Shown here one piece after another: positions 8,759 through 16,624 of a stretch of DNA of 64,000 bases. The stretch comes from Phycisphaerales bacterium (lineage in GTDB: Bacteria > Planctomycetota > Phycisphaerae > UBA1845 > Fen-1342): the NCBI GenBank assembly GCA_016710275.1, contig JADJXS010000001.1, positions 1,240,001-1,304,000 of the forward strand, in the 5' to 3' direction. Position 1 is the first letter of the stretch; every line of letters begins with the position of its first letter. Under the pieces are notes generated by a model. That model saw only the letters and a list, made by a program, of their open reading frames with translations. It ran no database searches and was not told the origin of the DNA. Both the position numbers and the translations under genes were made by a program.

Positions 8759-9727
8759 ATGCTAGCTGCCCATGCGGACACGCTACAAGCCGCGGACCTC
8801 GTGCTGACCACGCTCGGCGCGGGAATCGCGGTTGTCTACCTGTGGCGCGAAGTCCGCCGCCAGCGCCGCCTGAATCGAACGAACACGCCGTGGACCGGCG
8901 ATGCTGCAGCCGCTGCTGCCGGCAGCGCGTCCACGGCCGGCGGTCTGGGCCTTCGTCACGCGGTGTTTTCCCTGCTGTTACTGGTCGGGTTGGTCGCCGC
9001 TCTGCGGCTGGCGCTGGTCGGCGCGGAGTCCGGCACGGAGCCGCCCGGCACCGCGGCCTGGTTTCGCGGTCACAGCGCGGAAGTGCTGGGGCGGTTCATC
9101 ACGGCCGGCGCGATGCTCTGGATGCTCATCGCGGCGCAGCGCGGAGCGCGCTTCGCGAAGTCGTGCGACGATCTGCTGCCGCGCGAGGGGGCCGCGGCCG
9201 GACAGGTCGGCCTGTTGACTCGGCCCCTCGGGAGTGAGGGGCGCGGGCTGCTGCTGGCGCTGCCCGCGGCGCTGGGCGTGACGGCGGCGGTGGACGGCTT
9301 CGCGGTCGTGAGCAAGCTGGCGCTGCGGGCGATCGCGCCGCAGACCGGGCCGGTGCAGCACCCGGTTCTGTTGGCGCTGGAGGCCGGGGGATGGGGCGTG
9401 TGGGGCAGCGTGTTGCTGGTCGTGAGCGCCGTCGTGGCCGCGCCGCTGGTTGAGGAATTGTTCTATCGCGGGATTCTGCTCGGGGCTTTGCGCCGGCGGT
9501 TGATGAGCGACGGGCTGGCGGTGGCGTTCAGCGGGCTTCTTTTCGGACTGATGCACATCGGCGTGCCGGATGCGGTGCTGCCGTTGACGGTGATGGGGCT
9601 GCTGCTGGGGTATCTGCGCATCCGGCACCACAGCCTGTGGATGTGCGTCCTGATTCACGCATATTTCAATGCCCGGACGATGTCCTTCGCGCTGCTCGCG
9701 CCGGAGGTGCTCCGCGCGCGGATGTGA
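8759..9727 (+). CDS. CPBP-family intramembrane metalloprotease
   Basis: Several hydrophobic helices with the CPBP (Abi, Rce1-like) active site: EELFYRG near residue 238 supplies the glutamate pair and arginine, FGLMHIG the first histidine and LIHAYFN the second. Family members cleave proteins inside the membrane; in bacteria roles include toxin self-immunity and surface-protein processing, but the substrate here cannot be told. Length of 322 aa is usual for a version with extra N-terminal helices. Start ATG follows GAGCGGGTGA. Divergent from trpC. Confidence 0.88.
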   Translation: MLAAHADTLQAADLVLTTLGAGIAVVYLWREVRRQRRLNRTNTPWTGDAAAAAAGSASTAGGLGLRHAVFSLLLLVGLVAALRLALVGAESGTEPPGTAAWFRGHSAEVLGRFITAGAMLWMLIAAQRGARFAKSCDDLLPREGAAAGQVGLLTRPLGSEGRGLLLALPAALGVTAAVDGFAVVSKLALRAIAPQTGPVQHPVLLALEAGGWGVWGSVLLVVSAVVAAPLVEELFYRGILLGALRRRLMSDGLAVAFSGLLFGLMHIGVPDAVLPLTVMGLLLGYLRIRHHSLWMCVLIHAYFNARTMSFALLAPEVLRARM

Positions 9728-9729
9728 AC

Positions 9730-9752
9730 AATTCGCGCCAATCGGCGCAATT
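9730..9752. terminator. Inverted repeat between convergent protease genes
   Basis: AATTCGCGCC and GGCGCAATT flank a short AATC-centred loop, giving a GC stem with AT-rich outer arms that can serve both strands. It lies between two genes that end toward each other. Confidence 0.5.
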
Positions 9753-9801
9753 CCGCGCCGCCCGGCGTCACGCTGCGCCAGTCTGCGTCATGGAGCAACA
9801 C

Positions 9802-11295
9802 TCAGCGCCAAATCGCGTCGAGCAGCGTCCAGACCCTGAGTTTCCATCCCGCCCAGGCGCACGCCGCCAGCGTACACAGCACGATTGCGGCCTTGAGCCG
9901 GTTCACGCCGCGGTCGAAGCGGGCCATCGCGTCCGGATCGCGCGCGACCATCTGCACGAATCGCGAGCGCGTGGAAATGGAGGGGTGGCGCAGCCCGCCG
10001 GCGTCGGGTGGAATGCCGTTGAGGTGCGCGACCTCGTTGAGCGTATCGCCGAATGCGGCGGCCGCGGTGGAGCAGAGCGGCCCGTGCCGGGGGTCGGTCG
10101 CGCCGCGCGGGTCGCCGTGCAGCCGGCAGTCGGGTTGCGAACAGGGCAGCCGCAGCAGGGCCAGCGTGCGAACGGCGTAGATGTCGGCCTGTCGCTCGAA
10201 GCGGTGCGACAGCCAGCCGAAGCCGACGGTCCACTTCACCAGCAGGAGCGCCCCCAGCGCGGCGTAGACGAACTCCTGGCCGCCGCCGCCGCGCGGGACG
10301 TGCTGCGCGGTGGTGACGGCCACGCCGGAGACGATGCAGCCGGTCAGCAGCGCGTACATCAGAAAGAAGGGGATGTGATGATGGCGGACGTGGCCGGCCT
10401 CGTGGCCGAAGACGGCCTCGATGCGCGTGTCGTCCATGCTTTCGAGCATCGCATCGGTGATCAGCACGTAGCGCAGCGGGCCGAACAGCCCGATGACCGC
10501 GGCGTTGATCGCGCCGCCGGAGCGCCACACCAGGATCTCGCGGCAGCGCACCCGCAGCGCCCGGGCCAGTTCGGTCAGCCGGTCGCGGAGCGGGCCGGCG
10601 GCCAGCGGCTGCGTCTGCCAGACGAAGCGCAGCAGCAGCGGCGCCAGGAGGGCCACCGCTCCGGCGATGCCGCCGATCAGAATGTCGGGCAGGTGCGGAT
10701 GGATCCGCATCAGCGGCGCTTCACGGGCTTCGATCACGTCGCGCGCCGCGATGATCAGGCCGGTGGGAATCAGGATGAAGAGCAGCTCGTGCCGCAGCTT
10801 GTAGACGAGGTAGCCGCCGAGTGACCAGACGGGGCGAACAGGCCTACCGCGGAACAGATACTGCTCGACGGCGATCTGCCGGATGGTGCGATCCACGCCG
10901 TAGACCGCGATCCACACCAGCACGAGTGAGAGCATGAAGGGAAAGACCGCCATCAGCGCCGGCACCAGCGGCCACTGGCCCACGGTGGGCGCCTCGCGGC
11001 AGAGCTTCATCCAGCCGGTGACCAGCAGCAGCGCGCCGTGCAGCAGGCCGAGCAGCACCTGCGAGACGAACATGCCGGTGCCGAAGCGCTCCTGTCCGCG
11101 GATGGGGTCGTCGGTGTGATCCTCCAATTCGGCGCGCGCCCGGCGGGCCATCCACGCCGCATAGAGCGGCGGAAGGATCGTGGCCGCGACGACCGCCGCA
11201 AGCACCCACTCGCGCGGGCGCACCAGCACCCACCCGTCGAGCGGCTGGCGCAGGGCCAGGGCGATGGACAGAACGGCGATGATGACGAGATACAT
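9802..11295 (-). CDS. M48-family membrane metallopeptidase
   Basis: Multi-pass N-terminal half (roughly residues 1-240) followed by an M48 (Ste24/HtpX-like) zinc protease domain: VFGHEAGHVRHHH holds the two zinc histidines and catalytic glutamate, and FERQADIYA supplies the third ligand. Family members degrade or process membrane proteins. Length of 497 aa is longer than HtpX and closer to Ste24-like forms. The start ATG has no ribosome site; instead a TATGAT box ends nine bases upstream, suggesting a leaderless transcript. Convergent with the CPBP gene. Confidence 0.88.
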   Translation of the reverse strand: MYLVIIAVLSIALALRQPLDGWVLVRPREWVLAAVVAATILPPLYAAWMARRARAELEDHTDDPIRGQERFGTGMFVSQVLLGLLHGALLLVTGWMKLCREAPTVGQWPLVPALMAVFPFMLSLVLVWIAVYGVDRTIRQIAVEQYLFRGRPVRPVWSLGGYLVYKLRHELLFILIPTGLIIAARDVIEAREAPLMRIHPHLPDILIGGIAGAVALLAPLLLRFVWQTQPLAAGPLRDRLTELARALRVRCREILVWRSGGAINAAVIGLFGPLRYVLITDAMLESMDDTRIEAVFGHEAGHVRHHHIPFFLMYALLTGCIVSGVAVTTAQHVPRGGGGQEFVYAALGALLLVKWTVGFGWLSHRFERQADIYAVRTLALLRLPCSQPDCRLHGDPRGATDPRHGPLCSTAAAAFGDTLNEVAHLNGIPPDAGGLRHPSISTRSRFVQMVARDPDAMARFDRGVNRLKAAIVLCTLAACAWAGWKLRVWTLLDAIWR

Positions 11296-11364
11296 CGGAG
11301 GAGGATCATACGGGATGGGCTGCGTCGTGCCGCGGTCCGCGCCCGGCAGGATGAGGCGGTTCGC

Positions 11365-11856
11365 TCAGCCGCCGGACAATTCGGCCAGTAACTCGGGCAG
11401 GCGCTTCGAGAAGGCGGATCGCGGCAGGACGCGCGTCGCCCCGGCGGTGCGGGCGGCCTCCATCCGCTCGGTCAGCACGTGCGGGCAGTAGGCCACGATC
11501 GTCAGCCCCGGCAGCAGCGCCGCCAACCGCCGGATTGCGACCAGCGGCACGTCGTCCGGCAGCGTCATGTCGATCAGGGCGGCGCGCAGAGCGGGGAGCG
11601 GGGCTTTCTCGATGGCAGATTCGATCCCGCCGTCAAAGGGCGGACGCAGCACCCGCACGCCGATTCCCAGCGCAGCGGCGGTGCCGCTGATCCGCGAGCC
11701 GGCCAGCAGGTCGCTGACGATCGCGAGAATGCGCTCCTCAGGGGGCGATTCGTGCGGAGCGGGCCGGTTGCGCGGCGCGGTCCGGGCGTCCGGCGACGGC
11801 GGCGGGTCGGGTTGCAGCGGATCGGATAGCATGAGGTCGGACATCCGGGAAACCAC
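11365..11856 (-). CDS. Receiver-like (pseudo-response-regulator) domain protein
   Basis: After a Pro-rich 40-residue tail the protein has a single alpha/beta fold like a CheY receiver: RILAIVSD, ALIDMTLPDDVPL (phospho-acceptor strand with an aspartate), LTIVAYCPH and a C-terminal ATRVLPRSAFSKRLPELL matching the conserved lysine region, though here the lysine is shifted and flanking residues differ. It may be a degenerate receiver. No output domain. The GTG at 11856 or the ATG at 11844 could be the start; neither has a convincing ribosome site. It is divergent from the LOG-family gene, with only 11 bases between the longest start choices. Confidence 0.6.
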   Translation of the reverse strand: MVSRMSDLMLSDPLQPDPPPSPDARTAPRNRPAPHESPPEERILAIVSDLLAGSRISGTAAALGIGVRVLRPPFDGGIESAIEKAPLPALRAALIDMTLPDDVPLVAIRRLAALLPGLTIVAYCPHVLTERMEAARTAGATRVLPRSAFSKRLPELLAELSGG

Positions 11857-11867
11857 AGGGGATTCAC

Positions 11868-12617
11868 GTGGATAGTAGCGACGCCAACGCCCTGCGCGCG
11901 GTTCGAGAGACGTGGCGCGTGTTTCGGATCATGTCGGAGTTCGTCGAGGGGTTCGAGATGATGTCCGACGTGGGGGCGGCCGTGTCGGTGTTCGGCTCGG
12001 CGCGGACTCCGACGGACAATCCTTACTATGAACAGGCTCGTGAATTGGGAGCGCGGCTGGCGAAGGCGGGGTTCGCGGTGATCACGGGCGGCGGCCCCGG
12101 GATCATGGAGGCGGCCAACCGCGGTGCGCGGGAGGCAGGGGGGCTGAGCGTCGGATTGAACATTGCGCTGCCGAAGGAGCAGGTGCCCAACCCCTATCAG
12201 AATCGCAAGCTGGATTTTCATTACTTCTTCGTCCGCAAGGTGATGTTCGTGAAGTACGCCCAGGCGTTCGTCTGCTTTCCGGGCGGCTTCGGCACGATGG
12301 ACGAGTTCTTCGAGTCGCTGACGCTGATGCAGACGGACAAGTCACCGGACATGGCGGTCGTGCTGATCGGGTCGGAGTTCTGGAACCCGCTGGTGACGTG
12401 GATGCGCGAGACGATGCTGGAGCGTCACGCGAACATCTCGCCCGAGGATCTGAACATTTTCAGCGTGACGGACAGCCTGGACGACGCGATGAGAATCCTG
12501 GAAGCGCATCGCGACGCGCTGGCGGCCTCCGGGAACGGCGGCGATCCGCACAGCCCGCACGGGGTGTCGCCGGAGGGGACGCTGTATGGGGTGCGGCCGC
12601 CGATGCACAGGGGATGA
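11868..12617 (+). CDS. LOG-family protein (TIGR00730-type Rossmann fold)
   Basis: The family hydrolyses nucleoside 5'-monophosphates to free base and ribose phosphate (cytokinin-activating LOG enzymes) or acts as lysine-decarboxylase-like proteins of uncertain role. The diagnostic motifs are present: VITGGGPGIMEAANRGA near residue 72 and CFPGGFGTMDEFFE near residue 137, with SVFGSAR at the first strand. Start is a GTG preceded by CAGGGGA. The last 30 residues are a Gly/Pro-rich tail beyond the core fold. The fold is certain; the exact substrate is inferred. Confidence 0.92.
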   Translation: MDSSDANALRAVRETWRVFRIMSEFVEGFEMMSDVGAAVSVFGSARTPTDNPYYEQARELGARLAKAGFAVITGGGPGIMEAANRGAREAGGLSVGLNIALPKEQVPNPYQNRKLDFHYFFVRKVMFVKYAQAFVCFPGGFGTMDEFFESLTLMQTDKSPDMAVVLIGSEFWNPLVTWMRETMLERHANISPEDLNIFSVTDSLDDAMRILEAHRDALAASGNGGDPHSPHGVSPEGTLYGVRPPMHRG

Positions 12618-12705
12618 TTTCGCGCGGGAGATCGCGGCCCGGCGCGCGACCCTCGATTTGATCGAGGGCGGAGCAAGTGGGGCCGCGGACATGAGGGGAG
12701 ACACG

Positions 12706-13947
12706 GTGCGATCGAGAGCGACGCGACACCCGACTCCGGTTCTTGCGTCCGGTCTCTATTTCCTGGCCGCCGGCGGTGCGTGCATTGTGGCGCTGTTCGC
12801 GTTATCCCAGCCGCGGCTGATATACGCGATGACCTGGTTGGCGTGGGAGATCGGCCCTTATCGCGAGCTTCCGATCGTGTACGCCGCTGCCGACTGGCCG
12901 TTTTCCTGGATTTTCTTTGAAGACGCTCACAGCGCTCTCTTTTGCTTCGGGGTCTTGCTGCCGTTGTTCACCCTGTTTCCGGCTGTTCTGCTTCTGGCGC
13001 TCTTCGGTCTGCTCGTCGCAGCCCATGCGTGGCTGGGATGGCCCGCGTATTGGAGGGTGGTTCGTCCGCATATCGAACTGGGGCAGGTGTGGCTGCATGC
13101 CGTGCGACGGACCTGGTGGATCTGGCCGCTGGGTTTCTTCATCTGGATGGCGATCGAGCTTCTATCCTCCGCGTTTAGGCATGCCTTCACGCCGGTAGTC
13201 CAAAATAGCATTCCATTTCTGGTCTCTCACTGCTCCTTGTTCGCGGCACTTGCCGCGCTCCGGATGTCGAGCGTGCTGCGCGATGCGGTGACGGCGACGT
13301 TGCGACCGGACGAGCTGCTTTGCCTTCGCTGCGGCTACTCATTGAGGGGAATCGGCAGCGCGCGCTGTCCAGAGTGCGGATGTGAGCGAGAGCCGGCCGG
13401 GATGCCCACCTATCGTCTTTTTTTCCGAGGCCCCGGCTGGGGGAAAAAAGCCCGCGTGGCGACTGCGATTGCCGCGGTGATGATGCTGATGGCCCCCTTG
13501 TGGATTCCAGCGATGCTGCTTTGGACGCCGCACCCCTGGAGGCCGTTTGTTCCGGCGTGGCTGGGACCGAACTGGTATTCCTTTGGCTTGCGGGAACCGG
13601 TGACTACGTTTCCGATTCGCGGCAACAGTGTTTGTGCGATCCGGCGGGGGAGCGGAGTGGTAGTCGTTGCCGTTCTGAGAGACGGGAAATTCCGACTGCG
13701 GTACGAGGTGTCGCATTGGCAGGATGAGGGCGGGTATCTGAACTCGGCCCCCGACTACAGTCAGCGGGGGCTGATCACGGGGATCACGCCCGTGGCTGTG
13801 AGTCTTTCGCAAGACGGCCTCGCGGGCCTGATTTTCTACTGGGCCGGACCTGAGTTTACTTTTCTCAGCGCCCAATGGCCGGACGTCCGCATTTCCGTCC
13901 TGCCTGCGGACGCACTTCAAGCGCGTCGCGTGCCGGTCGAACCGTAG
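12706..13947 (+). CDS. Membrane protein with a central zinc ribbon
   Basis: Four to five hydrophobic segments in the first half (YFLAAGGACIVALFAL, FGVLLPLFTLF, LLALFGLLVAA, WPLGFFIWMAI) lead to a zinc ribbon with paired CxxC knuckles (LCLRCGYSLRG and RCPECGCE) near residue 210, then another transmembrane stretch and a soluble C-terminal domain of about 130 residues. This ribbon-plus-membrane design recurs in planctomycete genomes with no known function. The GTG at 12706 is chosen because AGGGGAG lies five bases before it; an in-frame ATG at 12691 and a longer frame from 12586 lack that support and overlap the previous gene. Confidence 0.65.
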   Translation: MRSRATRHPTPVLASGLYFLAAGGACIVALFALSQPRLIYAMTWLAWEIGPYRELPIVYAAADWPFSWIFFEDAHSALFCFGVLLPLFTLFPAVLLLALFGLLVAAHAWLGWPAYWRVVRPHIELGQVWLHAVRRTWWIWPLGFFIWMAIELLSSAFRHAFTPVVQNSIPFLVSHCSLFAALAALRMSSVLRDAVTATLRPDELLCLRCGYSLRGIGSARCPECGCEREPAGMPTYRLFFRGPGWGKKARVATAIAAVMMLMAPLWIPAMLLWTPHPWRPFVPAWLGPNWYSFGLREPVTTFPIRGNSVCAIRRGSGVVVVAVLRDGKFRLRYEVSHWQDEGGYLNSAPDYSQRGLITGITPVAVSLSQDGLAGLIFYWAGPEFTFLSAQWPDVRISVLPADALQARRVPVEP

Positions 13948-13967
13948 CCCCGCTTGGGCAAGAAGCA

Positions 13968-14003
13968 GCGGCAGGTGCAGGCCTTTCGACCCACACCTGC
14001 CGC
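13968..14003. terminator. Hairpin between convergent genes
   Basis: Ten-base arms GCGGCAGGTG and CACCTGCCGC around a 16-base loop lie between the ends of the zinc-ribbon membrane protein gene and the Ala/Ser-rich protein gene. No T-run on either side. Confidence 0.45.
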
Positions 14004-14112
14004 GCTCAACGGGCGGTGATCACTCATCACCCGTCCGACCCAGCCGCTTCGCGGTCGCACCACCGGCAGGCAACCGGCCCGCCGGAATCCGCGTTACGCG
14101 GGGTCATCCGTG

Positions 14113-16281
14113 TCAGTTGCTCGGACCGTTGCTGACCGTGAACATCACGTGGTCATTACCGCACGGATCCGCCGGCACCGCGTTCGCTCCCGGGCTGCCG
14201 ATCGAGTACGAGGGCATCAGCGGGGCGCTGTGGTCGCGGTGAGCGCTCAGCACGCCGCTGTTGAAGGTGGGCCCGCCGACCGGTCGCACGCCGAGGTACA
14301 CCTGGGCGCCGAAGGGCAGGTCCATCTGCGGGAAGTCCACCGCGTAATCGAATACCGGACGGCCGCCCATCTGCACCGGCTGGCCGCAGTCGTTGAGCAC
14401 CGGGGTGCGGGTGGCGGGCATGTTCGGCATGCTGATCATCGGGTTCAGGTCATTCGCCGCGCCGCTCTGTACCAGCCCGGCATCCCACACTGCCACGTCC
14501 GCCATTCCCATGAACGTGCCGGTGTCGGCCGCCTGCCAACGAATGCCGGTCGAGGTCATCGTCGCCGTGCCGACCGAAACACCCGTCATCGTCCAGGTCG
14601 CGGCCCCGGCGGACGTCCGCATCGACGGGGTGGTGGTGCGGCCGTTCGAGTAGCGATCGCTCGGCGTGGTGGTCGGGCAGGGCGGGCACGTCACATAGCA
14701 GGTGCTGCACGCGCCGAACACCGCCGCATAAGCGCCCGATGCGGCAACCGCCGCCGCCTGGGCCGCGGCCTTTGCCTTGGAGGAGGCGATCGCCGCCGAT
14801 GCGGAGAGCGACACCGCCGAAGCCGACCACGAGGCCTGCGATTCGGCCTGCGTGCGGATTCCGACCGCGACGTAGTAGGACACGCGCACCAGCGCCGAGG
14901 CGCTGGCCGCCGCGCTGGCCGATGCGCGGGCATCCGCCGCCGCCAGCGCCGCCGCCTGGGCGTCACCGCCGCACGCGGACGCCGCCGCGAGGGCCGCTGC
15001 ACTGGCCGCGCTGGAGGCCGACGCCGTGGCGCTGGCCGAGGCTGCGGCGAAGGCCGACACGTGGGCATCGAGATCGACCTGGGCCAGGGCAAAGGCCGAT
15101 GCCGAGGCGCTGGCCTGGGCATAGGCGATGGCGAGCGCTGCCGCGGTGGCCGATGCGCTGGCCTCCGCCTCGGCCGCGGCCGAGACCGCCGCGATGGCCA
15201 CCGCACCTGCTTCGGCGCACAGCACCGCACACGGGCAGGAGATGCACGCCGACGCCACGGCCGCTGCCGCCGCAATCGCCGTTGCATGGGCCTGGGCTGC
15301 GGCATCCGCGTCCGCCTGGGCGATGGCCAGCGCAGCGGCCAGCGCCACAGCGTGTGCCTCGGCCTGGGCACGGGCCGCTGCGAAAGCCGTCACATGGACA
15401 CTCAGGCTCAGCCCGGCGAAGGCGCTGACACTGACCGAGGCTGACGCCGCGGAGCTGGCCGCGTCGGAGGCGTACGACAGCGCGTTGGCAAGTTGGAAGT
15501 CCTCGATCTCGCCGTACTGGAAGACGCCGCTGCCGTCCCAGCCGCTGCCGTCATCGGCGAAGCTGCCGACGATCGGCGTGCGAGTGAGGGCGACGCGCGT
15601 CCAGGCGCCGTTGGCGTCCACCGGGAACAGGAACGGACCGACGGTCACGACCGCGGACGTGCCGGGGGCGACGACCACCGGCGAATCGACGACCAGCCAT
15701 TCGGTCTTCCCCGGGCCGTTGGACCAGGCGCCGTCGTGATCGACGTCGTACAGGACATTGATGTAGCGCGGGCCGGCCGGCGCACCCGCCGCGACGGTCA
15801 CGCGGAATGACAGCGTGGTCGGGATGAAGGCGCCCCACGGGGCCACCAGCCCCGGATCGGCGCAGGGGCCGGTGACCCAGCCGTCGTCAAAATCGTCATC
15901 GACGAAATTCTCAACCTTGTCGGGATCGACCGGGTCGCGGGGGCCGCGCTCCAGGCTGAAGACGGTTCCGAGGTGCTCCTGTGCGGCGATCAGCGTGTGG
16001 CCGCCGGGCTGGTGGTATCGGCTGTTGGTCGTCGCGAAGCTCGTGGGGAAGCGCCCGTTGACATGAGCAAAGGGGGGGGCGTAACGGGCGCTGGTGCCGT
16101 CGGGGGCGTCGCCGTAATCGCCGCGGGGCGGCTCGAACGGCGTAACAACCGGCGGGCCGCTGCGAGCGCTGGCCAGCAGCGGCTGGGCGATTGCGCCGGC
16201 GGTGGTCGCGAGGGCGGCCGCCATTGCTGAGAGGTTCAGGAGCGTGCCGCGGATCGTCGAGTTCGGGGTCGTGCGTCGCAT
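14113..16281 (-). CDS. Secreted GEVED-domain protein with a 250-residue Ala/Ser-rich region
   Basis: Residues 1-39 form a signal peptide (core LNLSAMAAALATTAGAIA). GDYGDAPDGT at 54-63 through QYGEIEDFQL at 255-264 is a GEVED domain, a calcium-type beta-sandwich common in large surface proteins. Residues about 270-520 are almost only Ala and Ser with scattered Val, Leu, Gln and Asp, in alternating AS runs, with a cysteine cluster at 346-355 and another at 525-535. The last 190 residues form an unrecognised, probably beta-rich domain. The ATG at 16281 follows AAAGGAAC and is preferred to the longer frame from 16353. The role is probably structural, at the cell surface or in the matrix; this is an inference from composition. 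Confidence 0.75.
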   Translation of the reverse strand: MRRTTPNSTIRGTLLNLSAMAAALATTAGAIAQPLLASARSGPPVVTPFEPPRGDYGDAPDGTSARYAPPFAHVNGRFPTSFATTNSRYHQPGGHTLIAAQEHLGTVFSLERGPRDPVDPDKVENFVDDDFDDGWVTGPCADPGLVAPWGAFIPTTLSFRVTVAAGAPAGPRYINVLYDVDHDGAWSNGPGKTEWLVVDSPVVVAPGTSAVVTVGPFLFPVDANGAWTRVALTRTPIVGSFADDGSGWDGSGVFQYGEIEDFQLANALSYASDAASSAASASVSVSAFAGLSLSVHVTAFAAARAQAEAHAVALAAALAIAQADADAAAQAHATAIAAAAAVASACISCPCAVLCAEAGAVAIAAVSAAAEAEASASATAAALAIAYAQASASASAFALAQVDLDAHVSAFAAASASATASASSAASAAALAAASACGGDAQAAALAAADARASASAAASASALVRVSYYVAVGIRTQAESQASWSASAVSLSASAAIASSKAKAAAQAAAVAASGAYAAVFGACSTCYVTCPPCPTTTPSDRYSNGRTTTPSMRTSAGAATWTMTGVSVGTATMTSTGIRWQAADTGTFMGMADVAVWDAGLVQSGAANDLNPMISMPNMPATRTPVLNDCGQPVQMGGRPVFDYAVDFPQMDLPFGAQVYLGVRPVGGPTFNSGVLSAHRDHSAPLMPSYSIGSPGANAVPADPCGNDHVMFTVSNGPSN

Positions 16282-16522
16282 GGTTCGTTCCTTTCGCATT
16301 TGGTTGCTGGTTGCTTCCGGGTTCCTTTCCCCCGTTCGGAGGGGAGGACGCACGACGCGGCCGGGCGGCTGGCGGGCTTGTGGGGAAATTTCGGCCCCGC
16401 CTGGGTCGGCCGGGGGTGGAAGCGGGCCGGCCGCGACCGTGGCGGGTTGCGGGAGGATTCTGGGGGGGCGTGGCCTGGAGAGGCAGGTGCAGCGGGGTCG
16501 ATCTCAATGTGCGGGCGGCGCT

Positions 16523-16550
16523 TTGACAGGGTTGGGGGCGGCGCTATAAT
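16523..16550 (+). promoter_or_regulatory. Consensus sigma70 promoter for the HEAT-repeat gene
   Basis: TTGACA (16523-16528) and TATAAT (16545-16550) are perfect -35 and -10 boxes with a 16-base spacer, giving a leader of about 70 bases before the ATG at 16625. It stands out against the very GC-rich surroundings. In the rest of the 16282-16522 divergent spacer nothing clear was seen for the opposite gene apart from its ribosome site. Confidence 0.8.
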
Positions 16551-16624
16551 CGCCGCCCGGTTAGAGGGTTCAGAAGAACCGGAGTCCTGCCCAGCTTCCC
16601 TGCTTCCCCGTTTGGAGCTCGCGA

